From: Melanocharis versteri
Taxonomy: Eukaryota; Chordata; Aves; Passeriformes; Melanocharitidae
Direction of reading: 5' to 3'
NCBI GenBank assembly: GCA_013397845.1
Contig: VZTG01006312.1
Coordinates: 186,001 to 250,000 of the forward strand
Length of the DNA: 64,000 bases
In this document: positions 27,386 to 38,438 of the stretch, piece after piece
Layout: every line of letters begins with the position of its first letter
Position numbering within the stretch: position 1 is the stretch's first letter
The notes under the pieces: model-generated
The model's input: the letters and a program-made list of their open reading frames with translations, nothing else
Database searches by the model: none
What the model was told of the DNA's origin: nothing
Made by a program: the position numbers and the translations under genes

Positions 27386-30300
27386 ATCAGTGCAAATATT
27401 TAAATTCTGCATCTTGAAAGTACTGCAAGAGTGAGCAGAGCTAGTCAGCAGGAAACAACATGGTATCTCAAAACTCAGGCTAAACAACATCCAAATAAAA
27501 GAAGAAAATTCGAGGGCATTTGCTAACTCTACATGTTAGTGTTATTAAAGGTAAAAGAGCAAACAGAGTGGTCAAGTCACAAAACATTTGAATCACAATA
27601 ACTACACAATCTAAGTATATACCCTTCATTAATGAGTAAACAACAGGGAAAATAGCATTTTAAATGTACTAGAGAATTCATTATGAATTTAAGGATTAGA
27701 GACCTTTCAGAAGGGATGTCAGCACTTAATAGAAAACAGGATCATGTGAGGAATTAATCAGGATACTGACACCAAGGTGATTTAGCAGTTAGATTAAAGG
27801 ATGTCCTTTTACACAGCACTGTCCAGTGCAACCTGAAATAACCTGGCCAATGAAATTCATACTGCTCACGCTGAAGTATTAGACCAGCAAGCCAAGAAAC
27901 AACAATCCTTCTTCCTGCAGCAGTTTGCTAACTCTGGGTTTCTGCATTCAGCATTAAACACATTACTAGAAGTCTATTGAGACCAAAAAAAATTCAAAGA
28001 AGAACGAAGCAAAAACCCAACACAAGATAAAAATACAAAAGCAGGGGTCAAAGGACAAAAAATCCTGAAATCACTGCAGTAAATTCTACAAACATTCAAA
28101 TACTATGATCAAAGGCAAGAATAAATTCATCTGGCATTCAAAGGTACAAAACAAAAGGGAAGGAATGAAAAAGAACAACCAGGCAGAAATTCAGGAGGGG
28201 AAATAAAAAATAACTTAAATAATTATGGAAATAATTCTAAGAATAAGATTTTTTAAATCATCTACTGTCCAGTTTTTATAGTATCGGTTCCTTCCTTGAC
28301 TTTTTAAAACTCAGTCTGTATCTTTCTAGAATTCCATTTTAAATGGGATGTCCACAATGAAGTCTAAAAAATATTTTCTGTTCTAGGTGTGGAAATACAA
28401 CCATTAGGGTAAACACAACAAATCCTCCCCAAGACCAAAGAGATCTCTTTGCTACTAAAAGAGTAACTTGAACACTAACTCAAAAATGCATTGCACCAGT
28501 GGCTACCACGTCACACTCAGAAGTGGAACATTCAGTCATCACTAATCAGACCGGATGGAAGAGAACTGCTGCAAAGTCAGAGTGCTGCTTCAGTATGCTT
28601 GGATACTGCTTGTTTCCTAGTTTTGATTACTGACAATCTATAAAATAACTAAAAACATATTAAAAAGCAGCAAAGAAAAAGAAGGAGAGAAAATTATCAG
28701 CCAAAAGAGAGGAAGAAAAATTAAAACAACAAACAAGACAAGCATCTAAAGCAAAGCCTGTATGACAGTATTTTAAAATACATTAATAATTTAATATTTC
28801 TTCATGTGATAGCCTTTTAATGAAATTAGCACCAGCACGGGATCAAATAAACATCAGGCAATTCAATGCAATTAGCTAAGTTCCAATTCTGTGTTTTTAA
28901 GCAAATTACCAAGCTGATCATGAAGTTCTTTCATTTCCCAGCTAGTTACTTTGTACCTTATGTCTCTAAAATTATTTCATGAGGCATTAATACAAATTAA
29001 TTTTTACATACAACTTTCCTGGTAAAGAGAAACTATTTTATTGAATTCTACACATCATTAAAAATAGCAAAGTAGTCATAGAACACAAATGAAAATTTAG
29101 GGATTTTGAAGTTAATGGAACTTTAGTATCTGCTCATTTCGGTTTATTTCATCCAATTCTCTCAATGTAAACCTGAGAAATGGCCAATTTCAAACTCCCA
29201 CAGAAAAAAAAGGCAGTTGAATTCACTATAATTTCTGTACCATTTTCTTGGGAACGCATGCAACTGCTTTGCTCAGACCAAAGTCTAAGATATTTCAACA
29301 CAGTAATTCTATGTCTCCTTTACAGACCAGAAGTATTGTAAAGAGAAGTGGGAAAAAATTCAGAACCGTGAAAAGAAATGGAGGTAACTTAGAGCCGTGT
29401 CCCAGAGTGGGGGAGCAGACAATCCATAACAAAACAAGCCTGAAGTTTGCAAAGCAAAGTATATTCAAACCATCAATAATATGAGATATATACAAATGCA
29501 TAATTCATGGGACCTGTAATTTCTGTTGTTAAATAAATAATGAGTTACTAAAGCAATTATAACATGAAATCATGGAATTGGTTTGCCTAAGTAAAATATG
29601 TCACTTGGTGATGGGAAAGCTCTGGACTTCTAGAAGTATCTCATGTGTACGTGATGTCAGGTTTATTCTTTTCCCATGCCAGCACCAGCATCCACAGATG
29701 CATCAAAAACAGTTACAGTAAAATCTTCAGGGGTAAAATTGATGTGCAATCTCCAAGTTTGACTCTCAGCAATCATTCTGCATTTTCAACTTCACTGTGC
29801 CCAGCTGACTCACAGGCACATTGAGAACATTTTGTCTTCATTCTAAAATCTTGACACATCTGAGCAGAATCATTGAAATGTTGCCTTCACTACAAGAAGT
29901 GACATGAAAGTAATTCTATCCTTTTAGTGAAGTGGGAGTTCCCAAAGAACTCCAGCTCCACCATAAATTCCAAAAATCCAAACTTACTTTCCATGATCTG
30001 AGTATTTAAAGACAATAATTGCTATTCTTTCTTCCCCTCTTGGCATTTCCCTCTGTGAGTCCAACTGTTCGGTCACAACTGCAGCATTAAGACAAAAACC
30101 CATATCTAGATATATCCCAGTGCTACCCTGATTTAGCCAATAGTTTTCTCATAACCTGTAACACTACATGAAAAAAGTCCTTACAGTTATTTCTAAATCA
30201 TCATGGTTATGTATTGTCACTGAATTAGAAAACATTACCTTTCTTTGTAGAAGTTTAAGCCATTAGGCATCTGTTAAGCTCTGAGGTATCTGAATGACAG

Positions 30301-31719
30301 AGCAACACAGGGAGTAATGCATTTGTACAATGTTTATTTATTTACTATTTTGATAAAAAGAGCAAAACCTCAAAGATGGGTGTACTCTGTTTATATTACA
30401 CCTTTAAAAAACCCTGCCTGGTCTCCAGTTGAAGTTCCATTTCAAAACAATATTAACTTTTCAGAACTACCTGGTATACACACTTAAACTGCTGACATGA
30501 CAGCTAGAAGTGGCACTCATTTCTTTATCAATATTCCTTGTAGGGGTCATTACTCAGTATTTTATAAAAAGAAGCAAAATGTACAACACCATAAGCCTCC
30601 TGTTATTAGTTAATAAAATGCGGAACTGCTATGAAAACATTGCCTGTGTCTTATTAGAAGAACAACTAAACCCAGATCCCCAGGCACAACACTTCACAGG
30701 AGGTGTGATGGCAGAGAGTGTTACATTTTACTAGGTCTTCAAAAGGGTCATTAATCTTTCAGTCATCGATCTCAGACACTTAAGTCTAACAGCAACGTGC
30801 AGAAGCAAACACACAGTGCTCTCTTCCTCTCTTTGTAGAGACAGAAACATAGTAAACTCCTAGGACAAGATCTAAAATTAGCCAAAGAGAAATCTATTTA
30901 ATCCACTTTCATCTCTCCGATTTTACAGAATCTCATTAGTGTAAATATTTTCACTTTCATTGTTACATTGAAACAGCTGAGGCATTTCAAGGCAAGCAGA
31001 GAACTCTGTGCACAGCGCTCCTACTTAACAATGACTCTTACACTCGACTACACATTAAGTCTTCGGTAAACGTATTATCCCTTTCATCTATTCAGCAGTA
31101 TAGTACAGATACTACACGACAAAGGAATGAGAAAATAAAACATAAAAAGCAGACTGAAATTACTTGAAGTCATTTGCTTCTATGTCAAATGCACTTACAA
31201 GCGAGAGCACTGACAAAGCAATAGTCGTCCATCCACAGAGCCTTTTGTACATCACTGTCACAGAAAGTACCCCGGCATTTACACATGCAGGAAACAAACC
31301 TCTGAGTTCCTGCACCTGCTTTTCCTTATCTGGAGACAGAGAAAACTGAGTGTTTGTGAATTTCTTAACGTGAAAGCAAAGATTGCCATCCTTAATGCTA
31401 GAGAGAAAAAAAAATTTAAAATTACTACTTCACGTTACAATAATTAAATTCAAATATGTTATTACACTAGGTCCCAATATGACGAAGCACATTAGAAAGA
31501 TATTGCCTCTCTGTATTTTAGATCATTATCCCTACTCTGAGCGTTCCAATCTTTCAGAATTCAAAATCAATTCAAAAGGCACCCGAAACGTGGGAGCGAG
31601 CACTCCTAGCCTGTGAAAATGACCGCTGGAAACACGATTTAAGGATTAGCATTCAATGCAATAGAGCATCTGCTTGCAAGGACCATCCTTTTCACCTTCC
31701 AGTAAGTCAGCGTTAAATA

Positions 31720-33010
31720 ACCTGCGAGGTCTGGGCGGCGAGGGGGGGCTGAAGTACTGACATGAACCTGGGAGGCACCGGCTGAGCTCAGCCCCATCCT
31801 CCTGCACCCCGACCGAGCCCGGAGCCCGCCGCCGCTCCGTCTGACGCCCGGGGTCGCGGCTCGCAGCCCGCANNNNNNNNNNNNNNNNNNNNNNNNNNNN
31901 NNNNNNNNNNNNNNNNNNNNNNNNNNNNNNNNNNNNNNNNNNNNNNNNNNNNNNNNNNNNNNNNNNNNNNNNNNNNNNNNNNNNNNNNNNNNNNNNNNNN
32001 NNNNNNNNNNNNNNNNNNNNNNNNNNNNNNNNNNNNNNNNNNNNNNNNNNNNNNNNNNNNNNNNNNNNNNNNNNNNNNNNNNNNNNNNNNNNNNNNNNNN
32101 NNNNNNNNNNNNNNNNNNNNNNNNNNNNNNNNNNNNNNNNNNNNNNNNNNNNNNNNNNNNNNNNNNNNNNNNNNNNNNNNNNNNNNNNNNNNNNNNNNNN
32201 NNNNNNNNNNNNNNNNNNNNNNNNNNNNNNNNNNNNNNNNNNNNNNNNNNNNNNNNNNNNNNNNNNNNNNNNNNNNNNNNNNNNNNNNNNNNNNNNNNNN
32301 NNNNNNNNNNNNNNNNNNNNNNNNNNNNNNNNNNNNNNNNNNNNNNNNNNNNNNNNNNNNNNNNNNNNNNNNNNNNNNNNNNNNNNNNNNNNNNNNNNNN
32401 NNNNNNNNNNNNNNNNNNNNNNNNNNNNNNNNNNNNNNNNNNNNNNNNNNNNNNNNNNNNNNNNNNNNNNNNNNNNNNNNNNNNNNNNNNNNNNNNNNNN
32501 NNNNNNNNNNNNNNNNNNNNNNNNNNNNNNNNNNNNNNNNNNNNNNNNNNNNNNNNNNNNNNNNNNNNNNNNNNNNNNNNNNNNNNNNNNNNNNNNNNNN
32601 NNNNNNNNNNNNNNNNNNNNNNNNNNNNNNNNNNNNNNNNNNNNNNNNNNNNNNNNNNNNNNNNNNNNNNNNNNNNNNNNNNNNNNNNNNNNNNNNNNNN
32701 NNNNNNNNNNNNNNNNNNNNNNNNNNNNNNNNGAGCGACCGGCGCTGCGCACCAGCCCCATCTCCCCGGGCGGGGCGGCGGCTGCAGCCGGGCTGCGCCG
32801 AGCTGCCGGGGCACGGGGACCGGCGCTGCGCCCCGGGCCGCTGGCTTAAACCGCGAGCAGCGCGTTAGTGAACTGCCCGCCGGGCATTCCGGGGCTGCCG
32901 GGCCTCCCGCCCGCGCGGCGGTTGCGAGCGGCGATGCAGAGGAGCCCGGCGGGACCGAGCGCTGCCCTGGCTCAGGCAGACAGCCGGGAAGGGACGCTCC
33001 TTCGTAAGAT
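31720..33010. promoter_or_regulatory. DNER: CpG island interrupted by a gap; probable DNER promoter and exon 1
   Basis: Both flanks of the gap (31,720-31,872 and 32,733-33,010) are very GC-rich and dense in CpG, in sharp contrast to the AT-rich surroundings. That is the pattern of a vertebrate promoter island. In human and chicken DNER lies immediately 3' of TRIP12 on the same strand, so its 5' end should fall here with transcription running leftward. On the minus strand an ATG at 32759-32761 has a strong Kozak context (GAGATGG) and reads MGLVRSAGR into the gap. It does not resemble the mammalian DNER N-terminus, so it may be chance. No EGF-like or signal-peptide codons are visible. The island call is firm; the DNER assignment is from synteny only. 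Confidence 0.6.
31873..32732. other. Assembly gap (860 N) inside the CpG island
   Basis: An unbroken run of N. Two long open frames that span it are artefacts of translating N as unknown residues. GC-rich first exons are a common place for gaps in bird assemblies, and the size could hold the first exon of DNER. Confidence 0.99.
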
Positions 33011-36000
33011 CAGCTCACCGTTTGCTGCTTATTTACTGTTTCACAAATGTAATTCGCTGATGATCACTTTAAAGTTCTATAAAGACCGAAGCAGGGTCAG
33101 ATGAAAAGCATAAACATTAATCCTATCATTTCTCATACTGCAAAGAACCTGTGGGTTTTCTCAATTGAGGTTATCTACGGCTGATTTTTAAAAATCGATT
33201 TATATTTTGCCAGTCTTCTGGGGATTTTTTTACTACCTCTTACTAGAACTGAGATACGAGATCTGTAAATCAGCTAACAGAGAGCAGGAAGATAACCCCT
33301 GTTCTTTGGCCTTCTATTCATTTGCTTCTGCAAAAGCGAACTATTTGAATTTCTCGTAACTAACGACTTCTCACATCCCTATCGCAGGGTATCACAGGAG
33401 GATTCCTGGCTACAATTTTCGTAAACTTTCACACTTCACGCACGGCCAGAAGCTCCATCACGAGCAGAAATAACTGGTGATGCTAACTGAAAATTCGTCA
33501 GGTTCTCAACCAGCTTGACCATGATATTCCGTCCCCGCATCCTGTCTCTCCTCCTCCGTCCCCCCAGCCCCGTTCCCCTGCTCGCAGCGCGTTCGGTGCC
33601 GCTCCGGCTCCCTCTGCTGCCTCTGCTGCCTCCGCGCCGGCTGCGGCCCGGGCGCTGCAGTGACCGCTTCGCTCGAAACGACTCCATTTACATTTGAGAG
33701 GATTTGTTCTTGATAAGTCCACAGAGGCTGCTGCTTGTCTCCCTGTTATCTGCCAAGTGCTCTGAAATAACTTGTGTATATTCCAGGTTGCACTGGGATT
33801 TGCTGTTAAAGCAGCAGGGCTGTAATTCTCTCTGCCCTCCTTCTCAATAAGGTTTGTCCTTTTCCGGTCTCGAAGGATTTCATCCTTCCACACAGGCTGT
33901 CGAAGATACTTGTTAATAGCAAGCTTTGGCCAGTTCTCTAAATATTTCATAGAACAAATCATCAGAACCAGACAATCTGAAAAAATGTTCTCTCGAACCT
34001 GACCCCTTTCTTTGTGCTCAGGCTCTGCTCCTAGCTCATGCTAATTGTGTTGAGCCGCTGACTGATCTTCCTGACCAAGAGGATGGCTGAACAGTCAGTT
34101 ATGTAGTGACCCTATTTTCCAGTTGTTCCTGTACCCCCAAAGGATTCGATAATTCTGGTCTATATCTGAGGTTTTTTACAAGTAAGACATTTTAGATTGG
34201 CATTGGAAAAATATGGTTTCAGGACTGACAGCTACACTAGACAATGAATTCTGCCTGGTATTTGCAGAAAAGAACAACTTTAAAAGTAAGCTGGTCAACC
34301 GATGCAGCCACCCAGGCAGGACATAACACAGTGCCCTGAGTCAGGTTGTACATACCTACATCACAGTTTTCTTAGCTTTTTACAGAATATATAAGCAATG
34401 TTTGCATTATTTTCATATGGAAATATTTAACTTTACAACAGAAAATATTATGCTTACCTAATTAGCCAGTGATTTTTTGAAATTATGTTTCTTTTTATGC
34501 ATATTGCTGTTCCAATGTGCATAGTTTAAATAATTTTATAGTCAGCTTTCCATAAACAAATTAGCAATCTTAGTATTCGATAAGGATTCGAGCTGTCTCC
34601 CTCATTTACACTTGCTAGGATTTGAATTGTATTACCAGTCTAATAGCTTATTAGTGTGGCTTAGATAAGCTACATTACAGCTTAACTATTTATTTTGATG
34701 GAGAAGTACTCATCCTCTAGTGGCTTGAAGGAGATTTTGCAGACATTTTTTTATCTGTTCTGATTAAATATTTAGTAAGGAACAAAAACCTCTCTTATTT
34801 GCTAAAAGGAAGCTACATGCTTTACATGTCTCCAGTGACAACAATGGTCTTTTTTCTAAATATTGATGAATTCCTTTAAAACCACTAACTATTACTTGCA
34901 TTTTTCTTTACTAGCATAGGAGTTAATTTAGATGAGAAAGTTACTGTGTTGAGCCTTTTCTGAACAGTGTCTGGACTGTGATTCTTTTGTTTCTTGTTTT
35001 GGGTAAGGCTGAAATTGCAGAGTGATGGACTGACATTTTCCTCATGCCTCCCTCAGCTTGTGTCTGCTTTACAGCATCTCAGGAGTTTCAGTTCCAAATT
35101 ACACAAGGACTGGGATCTTAATGTCCCTTGGGAAATTTCAGAAGGGCCCTACTCATGTAACTGAAGTCAAATTTCAAAAAAATGTCCATTGTCCTCCCAA
35201 TCCCATACTGACTAGCAGGCAAAAGTAAAGCTACATCCTCTTGAAAATCATTGCTGGAATCACAGAAATTATTACTGTTTAACATTGTGTTTCATAAGCT
35301 TTAAATGCATTTATTTAAAATGTTTGCTGCATGTTTTTAACTTTCTTTTTTCCAAGCACATAGAGTTTACTGGAATAGAAACTATTACTATAACTTTGAA
35401 TGACCCACACTTCAATTTATCAAAATATTGGAGCTCACATTTAAACACATCAGTAGCCTACAACATTCAGTAAGAATACTCAGCTTGGAAGGAACATGCT
35501 CAGGTGTTTCACATTGGAACCTATTTTGTCTCATCTTGCTGGGTTTGTGAGGGCAGATTTTAACCATAGGAGAAAGGTAGTTTAAGGCTCTGAACAGACA
35601 GAATTTTTTTAAGTCCATTATTTACTGCTGTAGGTGGATGAGGGGGACATACTGCTTTATTTTTGTGGGTACCTGAATAATTGCTATTTTTCTTCTCTCC
35701 TGGCACAGACTAGCCCACACCTCGCTCCCTGACAATGTGTGGGAATTTATCTGCTTTTTCTACCCAGCTCTTGCATTTATATTTATTTAAGTTGCTCCCC
35801 TTTATTAAGCTGTTTGGAGCTTGCATGTTTTCTTCTTTTTGTTTGCTAACTTTGCGGTAAGAAATGGTGATAATCATGTTGATTTGTGTGCCACTGTTGG
35901 CAGTGACAGGGTGTGTTGTTATTTAATGTCTGCTGGGCAGGGGAGCTGTGGTGCCGGTAGGGAGGTATTGATACAACTAATACCAGGAGAGAGCTGCCAG

Positions 36001-37685
36001 CCCAGGTGGAGAAACATTCTTCATCGTGGGAATCATAAATTCTTGGGAGTAATAAATCATGCTTTAAGACAAAATCCATAGAGCAGAAGTTAGACTCTTC
36101 TATCAGGGAGCACAAAGCCACTGTGCTGTGAAAATTCATGACGCCTGTTTTATCAGTGGCAGGCAGTTGAGGAGTGGCAGCATTTCCCACATCTTCACCT
36201 GTTTGTTTGGTTCACAGCAACTTTTATCAGCCTGTGTGGGTTTTATATATTCTTAGAACAATGAGATAAATTATACACAGTGTAGATATTTCACGAACAA
36301 AACAACTCTCGGATATCTAAGATCTTTCTCTAAAAGTTAACAAAGATTTTCTCAATAGCTATCACATCTTTTACCAAAAAGCTGTACACATCACATGAAC
36401 ATAGGCACTTTTCAGCAAAGATTGTGCTTTTTATACTTTTATAGTGTTTTTTATCACCATGTTGTGTGACACCACAGCAAATATTACTGTACTTCATAAC
36501 TTGAGAGACTTGTCATAGGAAAAAACCGATCTGGAACTACCTCTAAGCAAACTACGTCGGGTAGTTTCTGCATATTTATACCAGGTTTGAATTCACTTGT
36601 TCAAAAAATCTCTCACTAAACGGATGTTACAACTAACACAGGTACAGCTTAAGGTCTTTAAATCCTATGATGTAGAAACAACAAAGTAATTAAGAATGTA
36701 CAGGGTTTTCCATTTACAGTCCTCTGCTCTCTTCTTAAGCTGTGACTTAGGCTTTCAAATAATGACCTGATGTAACTACAATTTCAGCAGAGATAAAGAA
36801 AATAATTCATAAGGTATCGTTCATACAGGCATTAATTTTTAGTTAAAAAAACAGAGCAAGTGCAAAGCACAGGATCAGAATTAATGAATGTCAGAAATAC
36901 CTTAAATCTTCATCATAGGACTTATAGAGATGTTTCAGTAATTCAAGTATTGTGCTTAATATGGCAGCAATCAGAACAAGTATTTGACCATAAGAACTTC
37001 AAGGAAGCAACGTATCTGAAGAAGAACTATTTTTATATCCAGTAACTAAATGACTTTTTTATTTCTATGAATTTCAAGGTGTGTTTGGCAGAGGACGTGA
37101 CGTCTATGTTCTGGTTGACTGGGAGCCTTACACATTAGAAGCTGTACAAAGGAGAAAGAAAAATTAAGTGCCAGTAGACACCTGACCCTACCTCCTTGTT
37201 CCCGTCTCAAAAAAAAAAATCATAAGATAATTTACTGACAGGTTTTAAGGCTTAATGCTTCTTTAGTTATCCTTCCTGAGCAGTAAACAAAAAGGTGATG
37301 CTTTAGTTTGGTTGGTAGACACAAAAGAGCAGTACCTGAGATTCCCAAGGGGCAGCCAGAAGTAAAAAATACCCCAAATAAAGAACTGCTTTTATTGCTT
37401 TAATTTCAGCCAAAATTTCACAGCAAATACAAAACTGAATTTATATATTGCATTTTTTTTCTTTCATGCAATTATTCTTTCAAACCTTTTTCAGGTTTTC
37501 ATTTCAAGTTTTTCAATTTATTATTGTTCCATAATATCAACCTCACTAGAGTTGAAGCTCACACTAAAATATCACTTTTTTTTCCATCTGTTCTTTTATA
37601 TGTCTTTATAATTAGTAGACTATGGCTCAGTCTGGGCTTGTCTTTTCAGTTTCATTCTCTCCTTTAGCATTTATTTCAAAAAGAG
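33011..37685. other. Intergenic sequence between the probable DNER promoter and the CR1
   Basis: AT-rich with no supported exon. Besides the GC-rich cluster at 33.5-33.7 kb, the blocks at about 34,565-34,700 and 35,860-36,190 have the mixed, motif-rich composition often seen in conserved non-coding sequence. That is an impression from composition only. Confidence 0.5.
33500..33700. promoter_or_regulatory. Second GC-rich CpG cluster upstream of the probable DNER promoter
   Basis: About 180 bp of pyrimidine-biased, CpG-rich sequence (33,520-33,690) with a short degenerate CTG/CCT repeat around 33,611-33,632. It lies about 0.5 kb to the right of the main island and is separated from it by AT-rich DNA. 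It may be a shore promoter, the first exon of an upstream or divergent transcript, or part of the same regulatory domain. The open frames on both strands reflect base composition. Confidence 0.45.
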
Positions 37686-38438
37686 ATCATAGAATCACAA
37701 AACTATTTGAGTGGGAAGGGACCTTAAAGACCATTTAGTCCCAGCCCCTGCCATGGGAAGGGACACCTTTCACTACACCAGTTTGCTCAGAGCTCCATCC
37801 AACCTGGCCTTGAACACTCCCAAGGATGGGGCAGCCACAGCTTCTCTGGGGAACCTGTTCCTGTGCCTCACCACCCTCACAGGGAAGAATTTCTGCCTAA
37901 TATCTAATCTAAACCTACTCTCTTTAAGTTTGAATCCATCGCCTCTTGTCAATACACGCACTTGTCAAAAATCCCTCTCCACCTTTCTTATGGGCTCCCT
38001 TCAGGTACTGGAAGGCCACAATTAGGTCACACCAAAGCTTCCTCTTTTCTAGGCTGAACAAACCAAATTCTCTCAGCCTTTCCTTGTAACAGAAGTTTGT
38101 GGCCTCCTCTGGACTTGCTCCATCAGCTCCATGTCATTCCTGTGCTGGGACCCCAGAGCTGGAGGCAGCTCTGCAGGTGGGGTCTCACCCGAGCAGGGCA
38201 GAGGGGCAGAAGCCCCTCCCTCCCCTGCTGCCCACGGAGCTCTGGATGCAGCCCAGGACACGTTTGGCTTTCTGTGCTGCCAGTGCTCGTGGCTGGGTCC
38301 TGTCCAGCCTCTCACCCCTGCGTCCTTCTCAGCAGGGCTGCTCTCAGCCCCTTCATCCCCCAGCCCTCAATCCTTTCACCCCCCAGCCTGGATTGATGCC
38401 GAGTTTGCCCTGACCCAGGTGCAGCACCTGGCACTTGC
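37686..38438 (-). mobile_element. CR1 LINE, 5'-truncated 3' end
   Basis: About 750 bp matching the 3' part of avian CR1 in reverse. At the left end, ATCATAGAATCAC is the reverse complement of the CR1 terminal ATTCTATG-type repeat, followed by GGAAGGGACCTTAAAG. Further right are the well-known CR1 blocks around 37,795-37,890 and 38,240-38,345. It lacks the 5' portion, as most CR1 copies do. Three overlapping open frames of about 100-124 codons on the plus strand are antisense to the element and are not genes. Confidence 0.93.

Larger units (their letters stand above)
1..31719 (-). other. DNER: Probable DNER intron 1 (no exon visible)
   Basis: About 31.7 kb of AT-rich sequence in which I find no supported exon on either strand. 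The open frames are short, lack recognisable domains and are not bounded by convincing splice sites. If the island at 31.7-33.0 kb is the DNER promoter, this is the start of its first intron, which is very long in other vertebrates. Named contents are the solo LTR (656-1012), the CpG-rich island (13,650-13,980), an old CR1 piece (27,005-27,385) and small low-complexity tracts. The remainder (1019-13,500, 14,300-27,000 and 27,400-31,700) shows nothing I can name apart from the short repeats and motifs listed separately. Confidence 0.4.

Noticed and set aside
31639..32814. Two overlapping open frames of 371-391 codons on the minus strand
   Set aside because: Most of their length is the N gap. 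The visible ends are generic GC-rich translation with no recognisable domain.
33498..33962. 154-codon open frame on the minus strand with Ala/Glu repeats
   Set aside because: It overlaps the CpG cluster and its repeats come from a degenerate trinucleotide run. There are open frames on the opposite strand too, as expected from GC content.
37090..37110. CRE-like TGACGTC site
   Set aside because: A single 7-base match without clustering or a nearby start is not enough to call a regulatory site.
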